32,989 nucleotides of DNA from Candidatus Adiutrix sp. (GTDB lineage Bacteria > Desulfobacterota > Desulfarculia > Adiutricales > Adiutricaceae), in the NCBI GenBank assembly GCA_031261565.1, contig JAISJK010000058.1:1-32989 (forward strand). Direction: 5' to 3'. The notes below the pieces were generated by a model. It was not told where the DNA came from. It was given only the letters and a program-made list of their open reading frames with translations, and ran no database searches. A program made the position numbers and the translations under genes. This document shows, piece after piece, positions 1 through 8,630 of the stretch; within the stretch, counting starts at the first letter, position 1; the number at the start of each line of letters is the position of its first letter.

Positions 1-107
1 CTCAACTTGTAGCCTTAATTCGGGTTAGATTCAGCTTTCTTTTGGTTGTCGATCCGTTGCACTTTGCTCTTGCATGCGCATCAGTAATATGGCATTATTG
101 ACCCAGC

Positions 108-278
108 GTGAACGGTTACACTAAATCCAAGGGGGCTTTCCCCCATGATGAGGCAGTATTTAAAATATTCTGGCTAGCGTTACGCAATATTAGTAAAAGA
201 TGGACAATGCCCTTAAAAGATTGGAAATCTGCGCTGAACCGTTTCGCTGTGATGTTCGAGGAGAGAATTGCGGTCTAA
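108..278 (+). pseudogene. IS256-family (Mutator) transposase, C-terminal fragment
   Basis: Frame reads VNGYTKSKGAFPHDEAVFKIFWLALRNISKRWTMPLKDWKSALNRFAVMFEERIAV*, the characteristic IS256 transposase C-terminus (NGYTKxKGAFPxDxA...LALxNxxKxWTMPxxxWxxALNxFAxxFExR). An in-frame TGA lies just upstream of the fragment, so the frame is broken here. Confidence 0.85.
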
Positions 279-369
279 CCGGAGCCGTCACAGCCCTTGC
301 CCTTGCGAGATCCTTGGTGTCTCGCGCAAGGGCAGCGCCGGCTCCTGGAGCATAGCAGGATGGAAATAG

Positions 370-397
370 CCGTTTACACAAAATTCTTTACACTACC
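370..397 (+). repeat. probable right terminal inverted repeat of the IS256-family element
   Basis: ccgtttacacaaaattctttacactacc, typical IS256-family end sequence, ~100 bp downstream of the transposase stop. The other end is outside the window. Confidence 0.65.
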
Positions 398-502
398 GAA
401 ATTGTCGCTCTTTCTGGGCATGATCTATTTGGAACTCCCAAGCCCGAGCGCCTCATCCAGCTCGTCATCAACATCGCTACTAACCCCGGCGATCTCCAAT
501 AA
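398..502 (+). pseudogene. remnant of adenine-specific DNA methyltransferase (type III Mod-like / N6_N4 methylase)
   Basis: Frame 2 reads EIVALSGHDLFGTPKPERLIQLVINIATNPGDLQ*, matching the F-x-TPKP-E-LI...I-IATNPGD-L motif preceding the DPPY/FxGxG region of Mod methylases; truncated on both sides, abutting the IS end. Confidence 0.6.
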
Positions 503-544
503 TAGTTTTGATTGTCAAGCTCTTCAGCATGACAGGGGGAGAAT

Positions 545-3500
545 ATGCTTTTTTATTTCGTAATTTTTATCGTTATTGGGTTTGTTCTTGGGGCTATGCA
601 AAAAAATGTTAAAATAGCTTCTGTTATAATTATTGCTATTTCATTGTGTTGGGCAGTCGTTTTTGGCGCTTGGGCATTGGCTGCGTTCGTAGAATTGATA
701 TTCGGGTATGCCCTTGCAAAATATCTCGCAAAAGATAAGGAACAGATTGAAGCTACTCAGAGTGTAGAGCAGGTTGATAAAAGAAGCGATGTCCTCATTC
801 GGGATGAAGTTACCCGGGAACGCCAAAAATCGAATGGCGTTAATGCTATTTTAGATAAGGTCGGCTCACTCAGTGTAGATGAGCTCACGCGTGAACTCCA
901 AAATGAGTCACAGCGATCTTGCTTGAATGAAATTAAAGCCCTGCTGGAAATGCCTGAATCCTTAAGGACACCCCGGCATTTTCGGGCTTTGACTTTTGCT
1001 TGTGCGAATACTTTTGGTGAGCCCATTTGTGAAGTGCCTGACGAGCTAGCGGCGGGGTTTTATCACGCTCTTGTTCACGAAAGCGGCTTAAACCTTAAAC
1101 ATGTACCAGATGCGCTCAAAACAACAGAGCTTTGCCTAGTGGCAGTCCAAGACACCAATATGGTGCTGAAGTATGTGCCGGAAAATGTTAAAACACCTGA
1201 ATTTTGCCTTGCTGTTGTTAGTATGCATGGTTCTGCGCTTTCGATAGTGCCTGAAGCTCTAAAAACTCGTGAGCTTTGCCTTAGTGCGGTTGAAAATGCC
1301 AAGTATTTCGGTTCACCGCTTCAGTTCGTGCCTATCCGGCTTAAAACCCCAGAAATGTGTTTTGTCGCTGTCCAAGAGTGCGCTGACGCGCTCAAGTATG
1401 TTCCTGATAGGTTGAAAACGCCGGAATTTTGCTTAACCGCCGTGAAGTTTCATGGCTCGGCGCTTGAGCATGTACCTGATAAAATAAAGTCTCCTGAGCT
1501 TTGCCTTGCTGCTATCGAGCAAAGCGGCTCAGCGCTCGAGTTTGTTCCTGAAAAGATTAAGACAGCGAAGTTCTGCTTAGCGGCTATTCAGGAAAGCCCT
1601 TCGGCACTTGAGTATGTGCCGGACACGCTGAAAACAACTGAGTTATGCTTAGCGGCAATTAGCGATGCGGGGCATTGGGATAATGAACTTGTTTTTGGGC
1701 ATATTCCAGCATATTTGAAAACTCCAGAGTTTTTTATTGCCGCTGTTAAGCAAAATGGGAGCGTACTGAAATTTATTTCAGATGAGTTTAAGACGGCAGA
1801 CTTATGTAAATTGGCCGTTCAACAAAGTGGTCATGCGTTACAATATGTGCCGACGGCATTGAGAAAACCTGAACTCATCATTGAAGCTGTTCAAGAAGAT
1901 CCGTCCACGCTTTCTCTCATTAGAGAGGAACACAAAACTTTTGAGCTTTGCCTTGCCGCTGTCGAAATGAAGGGAGCGGCACTTGAATATGTGCCAGACG
2001 CTTTGAAAACGTATGAACTTTGCCTCGCTGTTGTTCAACAATCCGGCTACGCGCTTGAGTATGTACCAGAAAAGCTCAGAACTCCCGAACTCTGTCTTGA
2101 AGCTATTCGTGCTGATAGTCCTTCATTTGGCAGTGCGCTTGAACATGTACCAAGCAAATACAAAACCTTTAAGCTTTGCCTAAAGGCTGTTCAACAATGT
2201 GGCTGGAATCTTCAGTATGTGCCTGATAAATTCAAAGCACCCCAATTGTGCCTGGCGGCAGTGCAACAAAAAGGCTGCTCGCTACAATATGTGCCGGACA
2301 AATTCAGAACTGCGGAGCTATGCCTTGCCGCAGTGATAGAAAACGAACACGCTATCGAGCATGTTCCTGGAGATCTGCAAGGATCAGTCCTTCAACTTGT
2401 CGCTTCTCAATCTTTTGATAATGACTCTGATGAAGATTCGGATGAATTTATAGCCTTTGAGTTCGATGAATCTGAAGATATCGTGGCCTTACAGGATTAC
2501 GAGTCTCTGTTTGTGTCCAAACCCCTGAAAACATATGAGCAATGCCTGTCTGCTGTTCAAAAAGATGGTTGGCAACTTGAGCGTGTGCCACCCGAATTTA
2601 TAACGCAAGAATTGTGCCTTGAAGCTGTCAAGCAAAATGGTTGGGCGCTCCAATTTGTACCTGATAAGTACAAATCCTCAGAGATTTGCCTTGTAGCAAT
2701 TAATGAAGAAAGCCGCGCGGTTGAATATTTGCCGGAGGAATTAAAAAAACTACGGACTCACGATTTGTCGGAAAGGGTGTTCGCTAATATAAACTACGAT
2801 TTTAATGAATATATTGCAGAGGATGCCTCGTCTGGCAAGCGAGAACCTCAACCGAACGATCATGCCACAAATCAGCACAATAGCACCCATGCTCAAATAC
2901 AACACAGCAACCGAACTGCAAAGGCTGTCACTCCATTAGAAAGGGCTATAGAAAATAGCGGGGTAAAATATATTGTCCATTTTACGCAAGAGTCGAATAT
3001 TGACTCAATAGTTCAATACGGATTAGTGCCTAAAGATATGTTTTCAGAATTTGCTATATCTGGAGCCTGCAATGATAGTCTTCGTCTTGACTCAAGAGAG
3101 GATGCCAGCTGCTTTTCAATCGGATTCCCCAACAGCTTAATGTTTTACAAGTATCGCAAAATAACAGAACCACAGGGGATTGAATGGGCAGTATTCGTTT
3201 TAAATAAAAAAGTGCTGACTGATAAGGATTGTCTATTTTGTTTTACAAATGCTGCCAGCAGTTCTATTCGGCAACTTAATGTAAATGATCTCAGAGGGGT
3301 TAGCGCGTTCAATAGGCTATACACTGACGCCGAAGAAGGGCCTACTCGAAAAGAACTTGGATTGCCAAATGACTGGCCAACAGACGTGCAAGCCGAAGTG
3401 CTAGTCAAAGGAGTTGTTGAGCCAAGATATATACTTGGAATTATGTTTGACAAAGAAGAATTAATGGCGAAATACAAATTGAAATACCCATATCTGGACA

Positions 3501-3556
3501 TACGCGCCAACAAATTCTTCTATAATACACGGGACTACTCCCTTCGGGGGACATAA
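545..3556 (+). CDS. Membrane-anchored DUF4116-repeat protein with C-terminal DarT-like DNA ADP-ribosyltransferase (DUF4433) domain
   Basis: 1003 aa; SD gggggag before ATG; N-terminal 2-3 hydrophobic segments (MLFYFVIFIVIGFVLGAM...VIIIAISLCWAVVFGAWALAAFVELIFGYAL); ~20 repeats of the form xxVPDxLKTxELCLAAVxxxGxAL; C-terminal ~208 aa with YIVHFTQESNIDSIVQYGL, NDSLRLD, ASCFSIGFPNSLMFYKYR, KDCLFCFTNAASS, LGLPNDWPTDVQAEVLV, i.e. DarT motifs including the E of QAEVLV. Confidence 0.88.
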   Translation: MLFYFVIFIVIGFVLGAMQKNVKIASVIIIAISLCWAVVFGAWALAAFVELIFGYALAKYLAKDKEQIEATQSVEQVDKRSDVLIRDEVTRERQKSNGVNAILDKVGSLSVDELTRELQNESQRSCLNEIKALLEMPESLRTPRHFRALTFACANTFGEPICEVPDELAAGFYHALVHESGLNLKHVPDALKTTELCLVAVQDTNMVLKYVPENVKTPEFCLAVVSMHGSALSIVPEALKTRELCLSAVENAKYFGSPLQFVPIRLKTPEMCFVAVQECADALKYVPDRLKTPEFCLTAVKFHGSALEHVPDKIKSPELCLAAIEQSGSALEFVPEKIKTAKFCLAAIQESPSALEYVPDTLKTTELCLAAISDAGHWDNELVFGHIPAYLKTPEFFIAAVKQNGSVLKFISDEFKTADLCKLAVQQSGHALQYVPTALRKPELIIEAVQEDPSTLSLIREEHKTFELCLAAVEMKGAALEYVPDALKTYELCLAVVQQSGYALEYVPEKLRTPELCLEAIRADSPSFGSALEHVPSKYKTFKLCLKAVQQCGWNLQYVPDKFKAPQLCLAAVQQKGCSLQYVPDKFRTAELCLAAVIENEHAIEHVPGDLQGSVLQLVASQSFDNDSDEDSDEFIAFEFDESEDIVALQDYESLFVSKPLKTYEQCLSAVQKDGWQLERVPPEFITQELCLEAVKQNGWALQFVPDKYKSSEICLVAINEESRAVEYLPEELKKLRTHDLSERVFANINYDFNEYIAEDASSGKREPQPNDHATNQHNSTHAQIQHSNRTAKAVTPLERAIENSGVKYIVHFTQESNIDSIVQYGLVPKDMFSEFAISGACNDSLRLDSREDASCFSIGFPNSLMFYKYRKITEPQGIEWAVFVLNKKVLTDKDCLFCFTNAASSSIRQLNVNDLRGVSAFNRLYTDAEEGPTRKELGLPNDWPTDVQAEVLVKGVVEPRYILGIMFDKEELMAKYKLKYPYLDIRANKFFYNTRDYSLRGT
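1096..2746 (+). repeat. ~20 tandem DUF4116-like protein repeats (~24 aa / 72 nt units)
   Basis: Repeated YVPDxLKTPELCLAAVQxxGxALE units, interrupted near aa 625-660 by an acidic insert (NDSDEDSDEFIAFEFDESEDIVALQDYESLF). Confidence 0.85.
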
Positions 3557-3557
3557 A

Positions 3558-4274
3558 ATGGCAATAAGACCTACATACCTTGTTAGTGTTAATGAAATAC
3601 CCTTAGTAAAAGTTGAAGATTTTGAATTTAAATGGCACCCTGGACTTTCTGTGTCACAAAAGCAAAAATCCATTGATGAACTCCACAGCGCTATACTAAA
3701 AATACATCCTGACAGGAAAATACTGGAAGTATCAAGCAAGTCAAGAATAGTGCTTGGAACACTGTTGAGTGCTTTTAACTTAACATTTAGTACGAAGAAA
3801 TATAAAAAAACAATCAGCGTAGAAACAGCATTTCAAAGCAGCAAAGTGTTCACCAATGGTGGTCCGTATTATGACTTGCTTGATAAAACATCAGCAGAAG
3901 CAAAAAAAGATTTGCGAATAAAAAATTCCGGTAATCTCACACATTTTATTTTTTTTAATGAACAATGGAGCATAAATCCACCAACAGCATTTTATGATTG
4001 GCTATACATGAACGCACTCAATCAACACAGAAATATAGTTGAAGAGGTGCTTCAGTATAATTGTTTCACTGATATTGAATTTAATCCAGAAAAATCTATA
4101 AATTGCCAAGCGCACTCTGTGGCACTGTTTGTATCTTTGCATAGAAAAAATATGCTCGCAGAGGCGTTAAGTTCTAAAGAAAAATATATTGACACCATAT
4201 GCAAATTTAATAACTCAATCACGCCCAGTACTGCTAAGATTCAAAGCACATCTCGACAGTGTTCATTGCTGTAA
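3558..4274 (+). CDS. DUF6977/NADAR-like protein, predicted DarT antitoxin
   Basis: ATG is 1 nt after the toxin stop. Protein contains WHPGLSVSQKQKSIDELH, SVETAFQSSKVFTNGGPYYDLLDKTSAEAKKD, FYDWLYMNAL, FTDIEFNPEKSINCQAHSVALFVSL, which I recognise as the DarT-associated NADAR-type antitoxin family. Confidence 0.75.
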   Translation: MAIRPTYLVSVNEIPLVKVEDFEFKWHPGLSVSQKQKSIDELHSAILKIHPDRKILEVSSKSRIVLGTLLSAFNLTFSTKKYKKTISVETAFQSSKVFTNGGPYYDLLDKTSAEAKKDLRIKNSGNLTHFIFFNEQWSINPPTAFYDWLYMNALNQHRNIVEEVLQYNCFTDIEFNPEKSINCQAHSVALFVSLHRKNMLAEALSSKEKYIDTICKFNNSITPSTAKIQSTSRQCSLL

Positions 4275-4318
4275 TTTTCTATTTTTATAATGTGAAAGCG
4301 CAACAGGAATAAGCTAGA

Positions 4319-5359
4319 ATGAGAAACGGTATTCAGCATCAAAATTTATTCTCCGAAGTTTCAGCCCTCATTGAGCAGTCCAGAAGCATGGTTGCAGTTC
4401 AAGCCAACTCCACCTTGACTCTGCTCTTCTGGAAAATCGGACAACGCATTAACGAAAATGTTCTGCAAAACAAACGGGCAGACTACGGCAAACAAATTGT
4501 CGTTACGCTGTCGCGGCAATTGACGGAGAAGTATGGCCGGAATTTTGAAGAGAAAAATCTTCGACGTATGCTCCAGTTTGCCGAACAATTTCAGGATGAT
4601 GAAATTGTCGCTACGCTGTCACGACAATTGAGCTGGTCTCATTTTCTCACACTGATTCCGTTAAAATCGCAAGAGGCAAAGCTTTTCTATGCGCGACAGG
4701 CTGCCGCCGGGCAACTTGGCGTCCGCGATTTGCGCCAGCTTATTGCCCGGAAGGCTTTTGAGCGCACAGCCATTGCCGATACTCAGGTTACGCCGGACTC
4801 GCCCGTGCCGCCCGGAGCCTTCAAAGACCCCTATCTCTTTGATTTCCTTGGCCTGAAAGATGACTATCTGGAAAACGATCTGGAAGCGGCTATTTTGCGC
4901 GAGCTGGAGCGTTTTATCCTGGAGTTCGGCAAGGGGTTCACCTTTGTGGAACGGCAAAAGCGCATGATTATTGATGGGGAAGACTTTTACCTGGACTTGC
5001 TCTTTTATCACCGCATCCTTAAACGCCTTGTGGCCGTTGAGTTGAAGTTGGGTAAATTCCAGGCCAAGGACAAGGGGCAAGTAGAGCTATATCTGAAATG
5101 GCTGGATCGCTACGAGCGGCAGGAAGGCGAGAACGCGCCCATCGGCCTCATTCTCTGCGCCGCTGGTAGCCGTGAACAGGTAGAGCTTCTGGAAATGCAC
5201 AAAGACGGCATCGTACTGGCTGAATACTGGACGGATTTGCCGCCGAAAAAGGAATTTGAGCGTAAAATCCATACGTTGTTGCTGGAAGCGCAAGAGCGGC
5301 AAGCAAGGCGGCAGCTATTGGGCAGTAGCGCCAGTGCTGCCAAACAGATTGGCGATTAA
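4319..5359 (+). CDS. YhcG-family PDDEXK nuclease (DUF1016)
   Basis: LFWKIGQRINENVLQNKRADYGKQIVVTLSRQLTEKYGRNFEEKNLRRMLQF...LSWSHFLTLIPLK...DDYLENDLEAAILRELERFILEFGKGFTFVERQKRMIIDGEDFYLDLLFYHRILKRLVAVELKLGKF: canonical YhcG/DUF1016. Confidence 0.93.
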   Translation: MRNGIQHQNLFSEVSALIEQSRSMVAVQANSTLTLLFWKIGQRINENVLQNKRADYGKQIVVTLSRQLTEKYGRNFEEKNLRRMLQFAEQFQDDEIVATLSRQLSWSHFLTLIPLKSQEAKLFYARQAAAGQLGVRDLRQLIARKAFERTAIADTQVTPDSPVPPGAFKDPYLFDFLGLKDDYLENDLEAAILRELERFILEFGKGFTFVERQKRMIIDGEDFYLDLLFYHRILKRLVAVELKLGKFQAKDKGQVELYLKWLDRYERQEGENAPIGLILCAAGSREQVELLEMHKDGIVLAEYWTDLPPKKEFERKIHTLLLEAQERQARRQLLGSSASAAKQIGD

Positions 5360-5512
5360 AATACGAGGTAGTGGGCATATGAGGAGCGGTTCAATTCCCC
5401 GCGAGGGGGATTGCCGTTGCCTTGCTGATGTGTATTAGGTTTCGCGTAGAAAATAAAAATTAAAAAATATACTTCATAAAATAAGCATGTTACTTTAATT
5501 ACTTGAATCCCC

Positions 5513-5905
5513 TTGGGGACGCCAAATGATTACAGCATGTTACGTCAAAAACGACAGGGCGGATTCAGCGCGGCCCAGATCAGGATGGCTCTGGTTCAGA
5601 TCGTGGCCCCGCCCAAGGTTGGCCAGGAAGCCCCTACCATCAACAATCTTCACCCCGCTCAGGCTGCGACCGTGGATCAAATGCTGGCACTGGTGGAAGC
5701 CGGGGCCGGGGCGGACATTGCCGGGGTCAGGGGCAGCGCCTAAGGCGTCCTCAACGCAGTGACGGAATTCACGGATCACTTTTGCCACTATCGCGGCGGC
5801 AAGTCCCTCAAGGCTGACGAATCCAGATTCGAAAACATTTTGATGAGGAATGCCCGCGATTTCAAACAGGCCGCCTTCAACTATTTGCTCGATATGGCCG
5901 CCTAA
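5513..5905 (+). pseudogene. DUF932-like plasmid/phage-type protein, 5'-truncated, with in-frame TAA
   Basis: Same frame on both sides of TAA 5741-5743: ...PAQAATVDQMLALVEAGAGADIAGVRGSA*GVLNAVTEFTDHFCHYRGGKSLKADESRFENILMRNARDFKQAAFNYLLDMAA*. Resembles the DUF932 C-terminus (…GTAYGLLNAVTEFTDH…). Confidence 0.65.
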
Positions 5906-5973
5906 GCGGCGAGGCTTTCGCCATCCAAAAGGCCGCTTCGGCATCAGGCCGTTATCAGCGGAACAACGCTCAA

Positions 5974-7335
5974 CTATCTCTCCAAGAAGACAAAAGTGGT
6001 CAGCGCAAAAAGCGGCACCAGAATACCCACTGACCAGACCATATAGCCGAAGAAACTGGGCATGGCCACTCCCTGCTCTACGGCTATGGAGCGAACCATA
6101 AAATTGGGGGCGTTGCCAATGTAGGTATTGGCCCCCATAAAGACCGCCCCGGCGCTGATGGCCGTCAGGGTATGGGCGGCCGTCATCAGGGCCTGGGCAT
6201 CGCCGCCGGCCATATTGAAAAAAACCAGATAGGTCGGGGCATTGTCCAGAAAGCTGGAGAGGGCCCCGGTCAGCCAGAAATACATATAGTTGACCGGCTG
6301 GCCGTCCGGGCCGGAGGCCAGGGCCACCAGATCGCGCAGAGCCCCGTGGGGGCCGGCCTTTAAAATGGCGATGGCCGGGGCCATGGTGATGAAGATGCCG
6401 GCGAAGAGCTTGGCCACCTCAACAATGGGCTCCCAGGTAAAGTCGTTGCCCCGCCTGATGGCACCGGGGGTGAGCAGCAGCGACAGCCCGGCCAGCCCCA
6501 GAAGGGCCAGGTCGCGCACCAGGTTGGGCAATTCCAGCTCAAGTCCTGTCCAGACCGGAAAGCTGACCTCGCTTTTCCACAGGCCACTGATGAGCACCAT
6601 GACCACCACCCCGGCCAGGAGCGCAAAGTTGACTTTGCCAAGGAAACCGAAAGGCTCCTGCGGGCCGGCCTGGTTTGGCCGGGGGCGGCCTTCCCGGCGG
6701 TAAAGCGCCGTGTCGAGGATGAAGAAAATCCCCAAAAGCAGGGCGGCCATGAACAGAGTCAGGGGCCACAGGTGGGCGGTGGTCCAGAAAAAGGAGACCC
6801 CCTTTAAAAAGCCCAGAAACAGGGGTGGGTCGCCCAGCGGGGTCAGGGAGCCTCCGATATTGGCCACCAGAAAAATAAAAAAGACGACTTGGTGAACCCG
6901 GTAGCGCCGGTGGGCGTTGGCCCGGAGGAGCGGCCGGATTAAGAGCATGGCCGCCCCGGTGGTGCCCATCAGGCTGGCCAGAAAGGTACCGGCCAAAATC
7001 AGCAGGGTGTTAAGCCCGGGGGTGCCCACCAAGCTGCCGGTCAGGCGGATCCCCCCGGCAATGGTGAAGAGAGAAAGAAGCAGGATGAGGAAGGGCACAT
7101 ATTCCATCAGGATAGTATGGATAACCGTATAAGAGGTCACCTCCCCGCCGATGACCAGCCAGCAGGGCAGGACAAAAGAGACCGCCCAGCCCAGGGTTAC
7201 CTTGCCGTAATGGTGGTGCCAGAAGCGGGGCGTCAGGAGGGGGCCCAGGGCGATGGACAGGAGAAGCCCGGCGAAAGGCAGGGCCCACCAGCCGGAAAGG
7301 GAAGATCCGTCAATGATGAGTTTTATGTGGGACAA
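5974..7335 (-). CDS. NhaD/ArsB-like (ion transporter superfamily) sodium:proton antiporter/citrate transporter
   Basis: 453 aa, many TM segments; motifs NIGGSLTPLGDPPLFLGFLKG, GALSSFLDNAPTYLVFFNMAGG, FMGANTYIGNAPNFMV. Confidence 0.85.
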   Translation of the reverse strand: MSHIKLIIDGSSLSGWWALPFAGLLLSIALGPLLTPRFWHHHYGKVTLGWAVSFVLPCWLVIGGEVTSYTVIHTILMEYVPFLILLLSLFTIAGGIRLTGSLVGTPGLNTLLILAGTFLASLMGTTGAAMLLIRPLLRANAHRRYRVHQVVFFIFLVANIGGSLTPLGDPPLFLGFLKGVSFFWTTAHLWPLTLFMAALLLGIFFILDTALYRREGRPRPNQAGPQEPFGFLGKVNFALLAGVVVMVLISGLWKSEVSFPVWTGLELELPNLVRDLALLGLAGLSLLLTPGAIRRGNDFTWEPIVEVAKLFAGIFITMAPAIAILKAGPHGALRDLVALASGPDGQPVNYMYFWLTGALSSFLDNAPTYLVFFNMAGGDAQALMTAAHTLTAISAGAVFMGANTYIGNAPNFMVRSIAVEQGVAMPSFFGYMVWSVGILVPLFALTTFVFLER

Positions 7336-8606
7336 AAGCCGCTCCTTTGATAGGTGTCGGTGGCGATCAGAATGTCGCGCTTCAGGGTGCGGTAATAATG
7401 GCTGGCCAGATTCTGGGCCTGCCGCCGGGTCTCGTCCAAATCCTCAAAATGCTGGTGAACCAGATTGACCACCTCGCCGTCAATGGCCTGGCCGGCCACC
7501 ATCCGGTCGAGGACGGCCAGGGCCCCACTGCCGGACATGCCCGGCCGGTAAGGCCGGTCTTCAGTCAGGGCGGTCAGGACATCGGCCACCGCCGTCAGCC
7601 GCGATTCCAGGGGAATATCCTCAGCCGTCAGGCCATTGGGGTAGCCTTGGCCGTTGAGTTTTTCGTGATGCCAGGCTCCCCAGGGCGAGACCTGCTCAAA
7701 ACCGGGGATAGCGGAGAGCACCTGCTGGCTGAGGAAGGCGTGGCGGCTGACGGCCTTAAACTCCTCAGGCTCTAATTTGCCCGGCTTTTCCAGGAGGTCA
7801 AGGGGGACGCCCACCTTGCCGATGTCGTGCAGCAGACCGGCGATGAAGATGACCTTCCGGTCACGCTCCGGCAGGCCGGCCAGCTCATGCAGGCGCCGCA
7901 CCAGATGGGCCACGCCGCTGGTATGGGTGGCGGTGAAAGGGCTGCGGGCATCAATGACGTGGGAGAAGAGGAGACAAAAGATGGTGGCGTCCTCCGGCCC
8001 CAGCATGAATTCCGGCTGGGGCGGCAATTGGAGGCGGCTGGCTTTTTCCGTCAGATTATCAAAAAAACCGGGGGAGTCGCAAAGCTCCAGAGCGGCCGCC
8101 AGGCTTTCCTGGGAGTAGGTCTGGCCGGTCTGCCGGGCCTTTTTTAAAGCCGATTTCAGGGTAGCGGCGGCGTCCCCCCCGGAGTGCAGGTGCATATCAA
8201 TCATATCGGCCAGGCCGACCAGGTGGCCGAAGCAGGCGGCCTCCCGATCCTCGTCCGGCACGGTGTCAATGGCCCGCCAGCTGATGTGGTGGTAGCGGAT
8301 TATTTTGGCCTCCAGCCGCAACAAATAGCAGGAGCGCAACAGAGTCCAGCCGGCCAGGCTGTGGCGGCTCATATCCTGTTCAAAAAAAAGGCTGTCGGAG
8401 GTTTCCTGGAGAGGGATGACCCCGACATCGTGGAGCATGGCCGCCATAACCACCCGGCTGCAGGTCAGGCGATCCATATGCAGACGGCCGCAAACCTGAT
8501 CAGTGATCAGGGCCACCCGCTGGTGATGATTGGCCAGAGTGGTGTTGACCAGATCCACGACCTCGGAAAAACCACGAATCAAATCAAACATATTAAGTAG
8601 CTGCAA
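7323..8606 (-). CDS. HD-GYP domain-containing phosphohydrolase (two HD regions)
   Basis: AAMLHDVGVIP...; second HD region IAGLLHDIGKVGVPLDLLEKPGKLEPEEF...WHHEKLNGQGYPNGLTAEDIPLESRLTAVADVLTALTEDRPYRPGMS. Confidence 0.92.
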   Translation of the reverse strand: MQLLNMFDLIRGFSEVVDLVNTTLANHHQRVALITDQVCGRLHMDRLTCSRVVMAAMLHDVGVIPLQETSDSLFFEQDMSRHSLAGWTLLRSCYLLRLEAKIIRYHHISWRAIDTVPDEDREAACFGHLVGLADMIDMHLHSGGDAAATLKSALKKARQTGQTYSQESLAAALELCDSPGFFDNLTEKASRLQLPPQPEFMLGPEDATIFCLLFSHVIDARSPFTATHTSGVAHLVRRLHELAGLPERDRKVIFIAGLLHDIGKVGVPLDLLEKPGKLEPEEFKAVSRHAFLSQQVLSAIPGFEQVSPWGAWHHEKLNGQGYPNGLTAEDIPLESRLTAVADVLTALTEDRPYRPGMSGSGALAVLDRMVAGQAIDGEVVNLVHQHFEDLDETRRQAQNLASHYYRTLKRDILIATDTYQRSGFCPT

Positions 8607-8630
8607 TACTGCCTCCCGCCGGTTGATATT

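Noticed and set aside
297-563. 88-aa plus ORF overlapping IS end and start of the DarT gene
   Set aside because: Ser-rich out-of-frame translation; the methylase-like frame and the IS end explain this segment.
4499-4631. Internal near-repeat 'GTCGYTACGCTGTCRCGRCAATTGA' in the YhcG gene
   Set aside because: Encodes the TLSRQL segments that are normal in DUF1016 proteins, not an inserted repeat.
5388-5412. GGTTCAATTCCCC resembling a tRNA T-arm / attachment site
   Set aside because: No complementary T-stem or rest of a tRNA cloverleaf could be found around it.
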